The notes below the pieces were generated by a model. It made no database searches. It saw only the letters and a program-made list of their open reading frames with translations, and had not been told where the DNA came from. Below, piece by piece: positions 7,325 to 14,031 of a DNA stretch of 16,488 nucleotides. A program made the position numbers and the translations under genes. The stretch's first letter is position 1. Each line of letters begins with the position of its first letter. The stretch comes from Candidatus Scatosoma pullistercoris (GTDB lineage Bacteria > Bacillota > Clostridia > Christensenellales > Borkfalkiaceae), in assembly GCA_018714725.1 (NCBI GenBank), contig DVMZ01000136.1, positions 1 to 16,488 of the forward strand, read 5' to 3'.

Positions 7325-8995
7325 ATGACGGGAAAGGCTTTAGAGAAAATTATCGCTTCCGTTCAAAACGATTCGTCCGTGGTTTTGGAATCGGGCGAAT
7401 ATCATTTTTGGTCGGACTGCTGCAGGTGCGTCGAAGGGTATCATTTCAGCAATACGGCTTCGGCTGAAGAAAATCCTCGCGGCGCGCATCCCGTGGCGAT
7501 TTTTCTTAAAAAGAAGAAAAACGTCTGCATTGACGGCAACGGGTGCAAAATAGTTGTTCACGGAATAATGACTCCGCTGATTTTCGATCGTTGCGAAAAT
7601 CTCGTCGTGAAAAATATGACGATAGATTATGCCAGGCCGACGATGAGCGAGTTTACTGTTTTGAAAAAGGTTGACGGCGGATATATTATATCGATAGCAA
7701 AAGACAGTTTGTTTGATATAGTAGGCGCGCGCATTATATGGCACGGAGAAAGGGGCCGCGACGGTAAATATCTGTGGGCGTTCGACTACCGCGATTATAT
7801 GAGCATCTCGATGTATAAAGATCCGGAAACCGAACGCGTGCGCGTGATGGGGCGGGATTCCGAATGTAAATTTCCGTGCGTTCCCGAATTTTCCTCCGTG
7901 GCCGATCTGGGCGGCGGATTGCTGAAAGTCACTCTTAAGGAGGAGAAGGCGTTTTTTCCCGTCGGCTGTACGGTTCAGACGAGAAATACCATACGCGATC
8001 AAATAGGAGGCGCATTTGTAAATTGCAAAAACGTATTGTTTGAAAAAGTTACGATAAGAGCTATGCACGGGCTTGGACTTTTGGCGCAATTATGCGACAC
8101 GGTGACTTTTCGTAATATAAACATAACCCCCTCGGCGGGTAGGACGACCGCGAGTAATGCGGATTTTTTTCACGTTTCAAATTGTTGCGGAAAAATAACC
8201 GTCGAAGGCTGTGTTTGTTCCGACGGGCACGACGATTTTATAAATGTTCACGGCACGCATCTCAAAATCGAAGAAATCGAATACAATACGCTACGGGTCG
8301 GTTTTGTCGAATTGCATAGCTACGGCTTTTGTCCTTTCAAACGGGGCGACCGTATAGATTTTATAGATCGGCTTACCCTGCTTCCGTATGGCGGCGTAAC
8401 GGTAAAATCGGTCAGCATAATAAGCGAACTTGAATTTTTACTCACGGCTGACGAAGAGATTCGGGCACGGGTCGGAGATTACGTCGAAAACGCCACGATG
8501 ACGCCGGAAGTATTGATAAAAAATAATAAATTCGGCCCTTCGATGGGGCGCGGTATATTGTGTACCACTCGAAAAAAGGCTGTAATCGAAAATAATTTAT
8601 TTTATAAAACGGGCGGAAACGTGTTGTGTATAGAAGACGATTGCAATTTTTGGTTCGAGTCGGGATATACGACGGACGTTTCATTTGTCAACAATCGAGT
8701 CGTCGCATGCGGATACGGAAGCTTGGAGGAGGACAATGTGCCGGTGATTTCGGTTAATCCGCAGGTTGTCGTTCGGGATAAACCTGTTTACGTTCACAAA
8801 AGAATATCTGTTGAAAACAACGAGTTTTCAGATCTGCCGAAAAATTCGTATATTGCGGAAATCAAAAATACGGAAGAATTTATTTTTTTAACAAATACCT
8901 CCGACTGTATTTTTGAAATAAAAAGCAAACAAGTTAAAAAAACAGAAATCCAAACATCTGAAAATTTGATATTACGGAGTTGGGATTATGACTGA
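7325..8995 (+). CDS. GH110-like right-handed beta-helix glycosidase (putative alpha-1,3-galactosidase-like)
   Basis: A 556-residue parallel beta-helix protein. The N-terminal coils include VCIDGNGCKIVVHG and the following DRCENLVVKNMTIDY, a pattern I know from family GH110, where Gly-rich coils precede an inserted beta-barrel (here about residues 110-225). The candidate active site is Asp280 in SNADFFHVSN plus the adjacent pair Asp303-Asp304 in DGHDDFINVHG. As I recall, GH110 enzymes use one Asp and a following Asp-Asp about 23 residues later, and the spacing here is 23. Further helix coils with ENN and NNK turns run to about residue 510. Characterised GH110 enzymes remove alpha-1,3-linked galactose and are usually exported, but no signal peptide is visible here. 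The ATG at 7325 is preferred over 7301, which lacks a ribosome site and overlaps the previous gene. A related helix family (GH28-like or an uncharacterised hydrolase) is the main alternative. Confidence 0.82.
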   Translation: MTGKALEKIIASVQNDSSVVLESGEYHFWSDCCRCVEGYHFSNTASAEENPRGAHPVAIFLKKKKNVCIDGNGCKIVVHGIMTPLIFDRCENLVVKNMTIDYARPTMSEFTVLKKVDGGYIISIAKDSLFDIVGARIIWHGERGRDGKYLWAFDYRDYMSISMYKDPETERVRVMGRDSECKFPCVPEFSSVADLGGGLLKVTLKEEKAFFPVGCTVQTRNTIRDQIGGAFVNCKNVLFEKVTIRAMHGLGLLAQLCDTVTFRNINITPSAGRTTASNADFFHVSNCCGKITVEGCVCSDGHDDFINVHGTHLKIEEIEYNTLRVGFVELHSYGFCPFKRGDRIDFIDRLTLLPYGGVTVKSVSIISELEFLLTADEEIRARVGDYVENATMTPEVLIKNNKFGPSMGRGILCTTRKKAVIENNLFYKTGGNVLCIEDDCNFWFESGYTTDVSFVNNRVVACGYGSLEEDNVPVISVNPQVVVRDKPVYVHKRISVENNEFSDLPKNSYIAEIKNTEEFIFLTNTSDCIFEIKSKQVKKTEIQTSENLILRSWDYD

Positions 8996-9818
8996 AAGAG
9001 AAGAGTTCTTTATAGTGGCAGGTTACCGGGCAACGGTTTTAATTCCTGAAAACGCAAACGGCGAATGGCTTTGGAAAACCGAATTTTTTCATGCGTTTGA
9101 TAAAGCCGAACAAGATCTTTACCTGATGGGTTATACGCGCGTTTATTATGAAATAAGCGATAAATACGGAAGTCCTCAAGCGATTAAACTTATGGACGGG
9201 TTTTATCACGAGCTTATAAAAAGATATTCGTTTCTTGATAAAAAGTGTCATCTTATCGGTTTTTCGCGGGGCGGACTTTATGCCTTCAACTTCGTTATGG
9301 CATATCCTCAACGGGTAAAATCGGTTTATCTCGATGCGCCCGTGCTCGATTTACGCAGCTGGCCCAGAACCGATCCCAAGTTCGGTGAAATTAATTTACA
9401 CGAACAGGTTATGAAGGAATATGGATTTAAGTCGGAGGAAGAATTTGAAAACTATGGTTGTTACCCCGTGTGTAGGCTTGCCGAGTATTTTAAATTGAAT
9501 ATACCTACTCTTTTAATTGCCGGGACTGACGATACCACGGTGACGTATTCCGAAAATTCGCAAAGGATGATCGGATATTGCGCGGCTCGCGATAAACCCT
9601 TTATCTTTTATGTAAAACTTGGCGCAGATCATCATCCGCATTCGTTCGGGAATACAGGCGGTATCGACATGTACGGCAGAGCGTATCCTGAAAAATTTAT
9701 GGTCTATTCTTCCGAATATAAAGAAAGTTCTTATTCTTCGCCGCACGAAATTGAAAGCAATACTCGTTTCATAATCGATTTTTATAAAAAAGAAATTAAA
9801 ACAGAGGTGAAAAAATAA
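8988..9818 (+). CDS. Alpha/beta-hydrolase fold esterase
   Basis: A 276-residue alpha/beta hydrolase with a full triad by inspection: nucleophile Ser93 in the elbow LIGFSRGGLYAF, acid Asp181 or Asp182 in LLIAGTDDTTVTYSEN, and His215 or His216 in LGADHHPHSFG. The lid region between strands 6 and 7 (about 120-170) is short. No signal peptide or lipobox is present. Its start overlaps the end of the GH110-like gene by 8 bp, with GGAG at 8975-8978, so translation is coupled. It is the last gene of the operon. In this setting it is probably a fourth deacylase, for example an acetyl or feruloyl esterase, but the fold is too broad for a substrate call; a peptidase or other hydrolase remains possible. 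The next coding sequence begins almost 1 kb downstream in DNA of different composition. Confidence 0.88.
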   Translation: MTEREEFFIVAGYRATVLIPENANGEWLWKTEFFHAFDKAEQDLYLMGYTRVYYEISDKYGSPQAIKLMDGFYHELIKRYSFLDKKCHLIGFSRGGLYAFNFVMAYPQRVKSVYLDAPVLDLRSWPRTDPKFGEINLHEQVMKEYGFKSEEEFENYGCYPVCRLAEYFKLNIPTLLIAGTDDTTVTYSENSQRMIGYCAARDKPFIFYVKLGADHHPHSFGNTGGIDMYGRAYPEKFMVYSSEYKESSYSSPHEIESNTRFIIDFYKKEIKTEVKK

Positions 9819-10013
9819 AAACAGTAAAAGATAAATACTTGGTAGTGGGCGCGGTTTCGGGGGAGCATTTGGAATTGCGGGCCGGAAAAACACATGAAAA
9901 ATTGCGAGGCCTTAATCGGAAGCGGCGGTTTAAGGATAAGCGGAATGGCCGGAACGGGGCAAAGCGGCGGAAAGGATTCCCGACAATAAAGTCGGGATCG
10001 GCAATACGGTTTT

Positions 10014-10045
10014 TCAGACCCGGCATTTGAAAATGCCGGGTCTGA
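10014..10045. repeat. Perfect 15-bp inverted repeat (hairpin)
   Basis: Bases 10014-10028 (TCAGACCCGGCATTT) and 10031-10045 are exact reverse complements separated by only two bases. The arms have no mismatches. There is no T-run after the stem on either strand; a run of four T precedes it on the plus strand. It lies about 200 bp after the last gene of the sugar operon, so it may end or protect that transcript, or be part of the possible RNA that follows. A canonical intrinsic terminator is not supported. Confidence 0.85.
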
Positions 10046-10057
10046 AGATGAAATGTT

Positions 10058-10221
10058 AATTTTTGCGATTCGGTATCCTTCTTGGAGAAAACATTTTACA
10101 AAAAAGGAGCAAACTTCCACCGGGCGAAAGCGGAAAATTTGCGCGCCCGCTGTAAATCGTTAAAAATAGAACTCAATGCATACCTGGTACGATCTTTTCC
10201 CGGAAAGTGGGCGTGATTGAG
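10058..10221 (+). ncRNA. Possible structured RNA upstream of alaS
   Basis: Read as RNA, 10059-10070 (ATTTTTGCGATT) pairs with 10155-10167 with one G-U pair and one bulged T, closing a loop of 84 nt. Inside are a short GGAG/CUUCC hairpin around 10105-10118 and a 6-bp stem CGGGCG (10121-10126) with CGCCCG (10144-10149). A second domain follows: CTCAAT at 10172-10177 pairs with ATTGAG at 10216-10221, extended by two pairs across a bulged G. The pairing is directly visible, but its meaning is inference. No known riboswitch core (T-box, TPP, glycine, cobalamin) is recognised, nor tmRNA, 6S, SRP or RNase P. Strand is assumed from the flanking genes, and no clear promoter for it is seen. The A/T part of the first helix could be chance. 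Confidence 0.35.
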
Positions 10222-10431
10222 CAGGGGCGGCGGGAAAAGGCGGTGCCGGAACGGATAGTGAGAAAAGCGCCGTCAATTTCCCGGAGCACATGGGAAGGCG
10301 AGTGAAAGAAGGGGGAAACGAGGAAGGGCGGAAAATCCGGGGAACGGGAAACGAAAGCGGGGAGAGGAAAGGAAAACGGCCCGGAAAGAGACGGAAAAGG
10401 GCGTTTTTCGCGGGCGGGAAGGCGAAAACGG

Positions 10432-10460
10432 TTGACTTTTTTTCGCTGTGCTTATATAAT
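10432..10460 (+). promoter_or_regulatory. Sigma-A promoter for alaS
   Basis: TTGACT at 10432-10437 and a perfect TATAAT at 10455-10460 are separated by exactly 17 bp. This is the best vegetative promoter in the window after the pckG one. Transcription should start near 10467, giving a leader of about 330 nt before alaS at 10801. Confidence 0.82.
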
Positions 10461-10466
10461 AGACGG

Positions 10467-10800
10467 GAAAACAGCGCCCGCCCTTTTTGCCGTGCAAAAA
10501 GGGCGGGAAGACAAAACGCCGCGCTTTGCCCGCGGAAGAGCCAGCCGGGATGCAGGGCTCCGCAAAGAATGGCCGCATAACATAAACAGGAAAACCTGAA
10601 ATCCGACTCCTTGAAAAAAGCCGCCGAAAAGCCGGAATCTCCTTAAAGAGCGGAAGTTACCCGAAGAGCGGAAACGGAAAATTGGCGGTGCGGGAGAAAG
10701 AATCCCGAACGACAAGACGAAAAAAGCTGAAAAAACTGACGGCAAAAGGCAAGACAATAAAAAAACAGAGGACAATAACGATATAAAGAAGGCGGAATCT
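10467..10800 (+). other. Long alaS leader with 5' hairpin
   Basis: The predicted transcript begins about 10 nt before a perfect 14-bp hairpin (10477-10490 with 10494-10507, loop CGT). It has no T-run on the plus strand, so it is not a simple attenuator. A smaller stem, CGGGA/TCCCG, lies at 10691-10707. The rest is purine-rich and probably little structured. The T-box signatures expected upstream of many Bacillota tRNA-synthetase genes (a TGGNACCGCG-like core followed by a terminator) are not visible. No coding sequence is supported in this stretch. The ribosome site for alaS is AAGGCGG just before the ATG. Confidence 0.55.
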
Positions 10801-12636
10801 ATGAAAGAGTACACCAGTGAAAATTTAAGAGACATGTATCTCAATTTCTTTAAGGAGCGGGGGCACAAAGTCATTCCCTCGGCTTCGCTCATTCCCGAAA
10901 ACGATCCCACCGTGCTGTTCACGACGGCGGGCATGCACCCGTTGGTGCCCTATCTCCTGGGCGAGAAGCACCCGGCGGGCAACCGGCTGACCGACGTGCA
11001 GAAATGCGTCAGAACGGGCGACATCGACGACGTGGGAGATGAACGGCACTGCACGTTCTTTGAAATGCTGGGAAATTGGTCGCTCGGGGATTATTTCAAG
11101 AAGGAGATGATTCCCTGGAGCTACGAGTTTCTGACGGGGAAGGACTATCTGGACATTCCTTCGGACAAACTGGCGGTGACGGTGTTCGGCGGGGACGAAA
11201 CGCTGCCCCGGGACGACGAAGCGGCAGAGCTTTGGGAAAAGGCGGGCATCAAAAAGGAAAATATCTATTTCATGCCCCGCGAGAACAACTGGTGGGGGCC
11301 TGCGGGCCTGACCGGGCCGTGCGGCACCGACACCGAAATGTTCGTCATCCGCAAGCCCAAGTGCGGGCCGGATTGCAATCCCGACTGCAAGTGCGGCGCT
11401 TTCCTGGAAATCTGGAACGACGTGTTTATGCGCTTCAACAAGCAGGCGGACGGGAGCTATACCGAGCTCAAACAGAAAAACGTCGATACGGGCATGGGGC
11501 TGGAACGCGCGCTGTGCGTGCTGAACGGTAAGACCAGCGTCTATGAGACGGATATTTTTGAAAATGCGATCCGGAAGATCGCCGAACTGACGGGCCGGGA
11601 GTACGGCAAGGACAAGGAGACGACGCGGGCGTTCCGCGTGGTGCTCGATCACGTCCGCACCGCCACGTTCATGATCGGGGACGAAAAGGGAATTGTCCCT
11701 TCCAACACCGATCAGGGATATATTCTCCGCCGGATTATCCGCCGCGCCGTGCGCTACGGCCGGAAGATCGAACTGCCCGAGGGCAGTCTCGCCGCCGTCG
11801 CCGAGATCTTTGTCGAGAAGTACAAAGGGGTGTATCCCGAGCTGGAAATCAACCGCGCGCGCATCGCGGAGGAACTGGATAAGGAAGAATCCAAATTCTC
11901 CAAAACCTTGCAGCAGGGGCTGAAAGAATTTGAAAAATGCATCGGCGGGCTGGAGCGCAAAAACGCGTTCATGTCCCAGAAAGATCCCGCGTATGTGCCC
12001 GAGAAGGTGATCGGCGGCAAGCAGGCCTTCCACCTCTACGACACTTACGGTTTCCCCGTGGAAATCACGCAGGAGATGGCCAAGGAGCGGGGCTACGGCG
12101 TCGATCTCGAAGGGTATCAGGCGGCGTTTGAGGAACACCAGAGCAAGAGCAAGGCGGGCAGCGAGCAGAAATTTGCCTGCGGCCTGGCCGATCACAAGGA
12201 GGAGACCACCCGCCTGCACACCGCGACGCATTTGCTGCACGCGGCATTGAAAAAAGTGCTGGGCGAAGAGGTCAACCAGCGCGGCTCCAACATCACCGAA
12301 GAGCGGCTTCGTTTCGATTTCAATTTCGACCGCCCGATGACCAAAGAGGAAATTGCGGAGGTGGAATCCCTCGTCAACGAAAAAATCCGCGAAAATATCC
12401 CCGTCGAGATGAAAGAACTTTCCCTCGAAGAGGCGAAAGCGGAAGGCTTCACCGGCCTGTTTGAGAGCAAGTACGGCGAACGGGTCAAGACCTATTCGAT
12501 CGGCGATTTCTCGCGGGAAATCTGCGGCGGACCGCACGCGGCGACTACCGGCGAACTCGGCACGTTCAAAATCGTCAAGGAGCAGAGTTCTTCGGCGGGC
12601 GTACGCCGTATCAAAGCCGTGCTCGTGCACGAATAA
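10801..12636 (+). CDS. alaS: Alanyl-tRNA synthetase, short form lacking C-Ala
   Basis: This cytoplasmic enzyme charges tRNA-Ala with alanine. Class II motifs are clear: motif 2 in TFFEMLGNWSLGDYF (85-99) and motif 3 in NVDTGMGLERAL (227-238). A Cys cluster at 188-198 (CGPDCNPDCKC) probably binds zinc. The tRNA-recognition helices follow (about 250-400). The editing domain has its metal-binding residues: HTATH (473-477) and CGGPH (575-579); most relatives have CGGTH. The protein stops at 611 residues, right after GVRRIKAV. A typical bacterial AlaRS continues for about 250 more residues with the dimerising coiled coil and C-Ala domain. The sequence downstream shows no remnant of these, so this looks like a natural short form. 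The block GMHPLVPYLLGEKHPAG and the C-terminal end match what I recall of AlaRS in CPR and some clostridia. Other symbols are possible if a full-length copy also exists. Confidence 0.93.
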   Translation: MKEYTSENLRDMYLNFFKERGHKVIPSASLIPENDPTVLFTTAGMHPLVPYLLGEKHPAGNRLTDVQKCVRTGDIDDVGDERHCTFFEMLGNWSLGDYFKKEMIPWSYEFLTGKDYLDIPSDKLAVTVFGGDETLPRDDEAAELWEKAGIKKENIYFMPRENNWWGPAGLTGPCGTDTEMFVIRKPKCGPDCNPDCKCGAFLEIWNDVFMRFNKQADGSYTELKQKNVDTGMGLERALCVLNGKTSVYETDIFENAIRKIAELTGREYGKDKETTRAFRVVLDHVRTATFMIGDEKGIVPSNTDQGYILRRIIRRAVRYGRKIELPEGSLAAVAEIFVEKYKGVYPELEINRARIAEELDKEESKFSKTLQQGLKEFEKCIGGLERKNAFMSQKDPAYVPEKVIGGKQAFHLYDTYGFPVEITQEMAKERGYGVDLEGYQAAFEEHQSKSKAGSEQKFACGLADHKEETTRLHTATHLLHAALKKVLGEEVNQRGSNITEERLRFDFNFDRPMTKEEIAEVESLVNEKIRENIPVEMKELSLEEAKAEGFTGLFESKYGERVKTYSIGDFSREICGGPHAATTGELGTFKIVKEQSSSAGVRRIKAVLVHE

Positions 12637-12717
12637 ATGCTCCGGGAGCGCTTTCTCTTCCGTTTCGGAACGGACGGAGCGCGAAAAGGCAGGGCGGAAA
12701 CTTAACTTGCGCTAAGG

Positions 12718-12741
12718 CGGACGGCGTCGGGCCGTCCGTTT
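12718..12741 (+). terminator. Possible weak terminator after alaS
   Basis: An 8-bp stem, CGGACGGC (12718-12725) with GCCGTCCG (12731-12738), and a 5-nt loop, followed by only three T. It lies 80 bp after the alaS stop. A second small stem TCCGTT/AACGGA with a TCGG loop is at 12659-12674. The short T-run makes efficient termination doubtful. Confidence 0.4.
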
Positions 12742-12782
12742 GCATTCCGCCCCCGTTCGGTTCGGACGGGGTGAAAAGGCGG

Positions 12783-12840
12783 GAAAGACAGAAAGACGGA
12801 AAGACGGAAAAGACTGAAAGACAGAAAAGACGGAAAGGCG
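12783..12840 (+). repeat. Tandem repeat of about seven 8-9 bp GAAAGACG units
   Basis: Seven consecutive units of the form GAAAGAC(A/G), two of them 9 bp with an extra A, run from 12783 to 12840. Units differ at one or two positions. The plus strand is almost purely purine apart from the C. It lies in the non-coding stretch between alaS and the small downstream gene, ending 135 bp before its start. Short tandem repeats like this tend to vary in copy number between strains. Confidence 0.8.
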
Positions 12841-12975
12841 GGCGTTGCACCGTCGTGCCGCCGCGCCGCCGCGGCGGATAAAAGGGCGGAGCCCGGAACG
12901 AAAAAATGCGGGGCGAAAGTGCCCCCGAAACAAAAAATCCGTTGCAAGACAAGGGACAGGGGAGAGACGAAAGCC

Positions 12976-13353
12976 ATGGAGAGAGAAAAACAGCCTTACG
13001 AAGAGACAGTGAAAAAGCTGTTCGGATTTTTGCTGGACGCGGGGTTTGTCTATGAATACACCTACGACAAGGGCTCCGATTCTTCCTGCGTGTATATTCT
13101 GCGTTTCAGGAAGGGTCGGGATTTTATCGACCTCAGAACGGTGTCGGGCGGGGCGGAGAGAAACCTCGTCGTCTTTTCGGGCGGACAGTATCTCTTTCCT
13201 TCCCTCAGGCTCCGGCATAAGAAAGAATTCCGCGCTTTTCGGCTCAGACATTTGTTTTCCCGGCCGGATGAAACGGAACGGCTGGCCTTTGAGGCGGCTC
13301 TGCTCCGTTCGGAAATTTCCGGGGGCAGTCTGTTCGGGATTCCGCTGGGCTGA
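12976..13353 (+). CDS. Hypothetical protein, 125 residues
   Basis: I do not recognise a family. The ATG at 12976 follows AGGGGAGAG at 12958-12966, which decides the start over an upstream ATG at 12919 that has no ribosome site. The protein reads as a small soluble alpha/beta domain: a helix (EETVKKLFGFLLDAGF, about residues 9-24), then beta strands (CVYILRFRKGRDFIDLRTV, NLVVFSGGQYLF), then a basic segment and a helical end. There are no membrane segments, signal peptide or catalytic motifs. Codon use matches alaS. It lies 339 bp after alaS and is probably transcribed separately or by read-through. It converges on the small minus-strand gene at 13727-14002. Confidence 0.68.
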   Translation: MEREKQPYEETVKKLFGFLLDAGFVYEYTYDKGSDSSCVYILRFRKGRDFIDLRTVSGGAERNLVVFSGGQYLFPSLRLRHKKEFRAFRLRHLFSRPDETERLAFEAALLRSEISGGSLFGIPLG

Positions 13354-13430
13354 GCTTTGCAGGCGGCCGGGAAGGAGTATAAAAAGAATAAAGCACGGAC
13401 AAAAACAAGGGGGAGAGGGAATCAGAGAAC

Positions 13431-13473
13431 AAAAAGCGGGAGGGCGGAGCGCAAAAGCGCTCCGCCCTCCCGC
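13431..13473 (-). terminator. Strong intrinsic terminator for the minus-strand gene
   Basis: A perfect 17-bp GC-rich stem (13436-13452 with 13457-13473, loop AAAA). On the minus strand the stem is followed immediately by TTTTT (plus-strand AAAAA at 13431-13435) and then GTT, the classic terminator pattern. On the plus strand no T-run follows, so it ends the minus transcript starting near 14025, about 250 nt past that gene's stop. It may also shield the convergent plus-strand gene, whose stop is 77 bp to its left. Confidence 0.72.
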
Positions 13474-13726
13474 GGCTTTCCGCAGCCGGATAACGGAAAA
13501 AGTTTTTCGGTTTTCCGGACGATCGGAATATTTTTCGGGAACGGGCGGGGCGGCTTGTTTTGTTCGGGCGGCCCCGGAAGTTTTGCCGCCCTTTGCCTCG
13601 TCGGTTTGTTTTTCTTTTGTCGGCGCTTTGCCGTTTCCGGCCGTTTGTTCCGCTGTTCCGTTTGTCCTGTTTTCCGCGCGGCGTTCCGGCGGCGTTTTTC
13701 TTGTCTTTTCCCGGCTTGGCGGCCGG
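13474..13726. other. Non-coding interval between convergent genes
   Basis: No gene is supported. The plus strand is pyrimidine-rich with T-runs, so the minus-strand transcript here is purine-rich. One stem, GGGCGGC/GCCGCCC (13566-13572 with 13585-13591, 12-nt loop), is followed by TTT on the plus strand and could be a weak terminator for the 12976-13353 gene. Longer reading frames in the region have no ribosome site and Arg/Phe/Ser-rich content. Confidence 0.5.
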
Positions 13727-14002
13727 TCAGATGGCCCGGCCGGTTTTCAGAAACGCGGCGACGATGGCGCAGTCGGGTTCCTTTTTCACGTCGAGCACGC
13801 GGAAATCATACAGCCCCAATGCGGTTTCCCGATGCCGTCCCGCGACGGAAAAGTCCGCGTACAGCGGTTTTTCGTGGCCGGTGTACGAATCGATGAGCGT
13901 CCCGACGCTTCCGGCGGGCAAACCGTCTTTCCGGTGCCTGTCCGTCGTCAGGACGATGAGATCCATTTCTTCCGCCAGTTTGTTGTCTATGTACTTGTCC
14001 AT
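13727..14002 (-). CDS. Small DUF4926-like protein
   Basis: A 91-residue protein on the minus strand. Its ATG (14002-14000) is preceded by a strong GGAGGGAGAGGAGG-type ribosome site, which fixes the start; a longer frame extending to 14170 would translate the tandem repeat and is rejected. The core MDLIVLTTDRHRKDGLPAGSVGTLIDSYT resembles the SH3-like barrel of DUF4926, where a valine-rich strand is followed by GLxxGxxGTV. The later YADFSVAGRHRETALGLYDFRVL would supply the remaining strands. The molecular function of that family is unknown to me. It is transcribed away from pckG, shares a control region with it, and ends at its own terminator. The family match is tentative; the gene itself is well supported. 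Confidence 0.74.
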   Translation of the reverse strand: MDKYIDNKLAEEMDLIVLTTDRHRKDGLPAGSVGTLIDSYTGHEKPLYADFSVAGRHRETALGLYDFRVLDVKKEPDCAIVAAFLKTGRAI

Positions 14003-14031
14003 ATTCTCCCTCCTCTCCCTCCGGTGCAAAT

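Larger units (their letters stand above)
9819..10431 (+). other. Gene-free interval between the sugar operon and the alaS promoter
   Basis: I find no gene here. Reading frames are short, rich in Arg/Lys/Gly and lack ribosome sites. The first 150 bp show no recognisable coding remnant. A 7-bp stem with a 6-nt loop (TCCCGAC/GTCGGGA) lies at 9978-9997, and a 15-bp perfect hairpin follows at 10014-10045. The part from 10058 to about 10225 has several possible long-range helices and is listed separately. From about 10285 the plus strand becomes strongly purine-rich, with repeated GGAAA and CGGAA words. No canonical hairpin plus T-run terminator for the upstream operon is seen. Confidence 0.6.

Noticed and set aside
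7926..7945. Internal AAGGAGGAG inside the GH110-like gene
   Set aside because: It is in-frame coding for KEE, with no start codon or new gene following it.
8645..8670. tRNA-like GGTTCGAGTC near 8651 and a similar GGTTCGAAC near 6151
   Set aside because: Both lie inside well-supported coding sequence, and no acceptor or anticodon stems can be built around them.
10053..10163. A 36-codon frame starting MLIFAIRYPSW
   Set aside because: No ribosome site at the ATG, basic low-information protein, and it coincides with the paired bases of the possible RNA.
10290..10580. A 96-codon Lys/Arg/Gly-rich frame
   Set aside because: It runs through the alaS promoter and the 14-bp hairpin, and its content reflects the purine-rich sequence only.
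10467..10800. T-box riboswitch for alaS
   Set aside because: No TGGNACCGCG-like core or paired antiterminator/terminator is visible in the leader.
10825..12630. A 601-codon open frame antisense to alaS
   Set aside because: It is the exact antisense of a clear AlaRS, has no ribosome site or recognisable motifs, and arises because GC-rich codon use avoids TTA, CTA and TCA.
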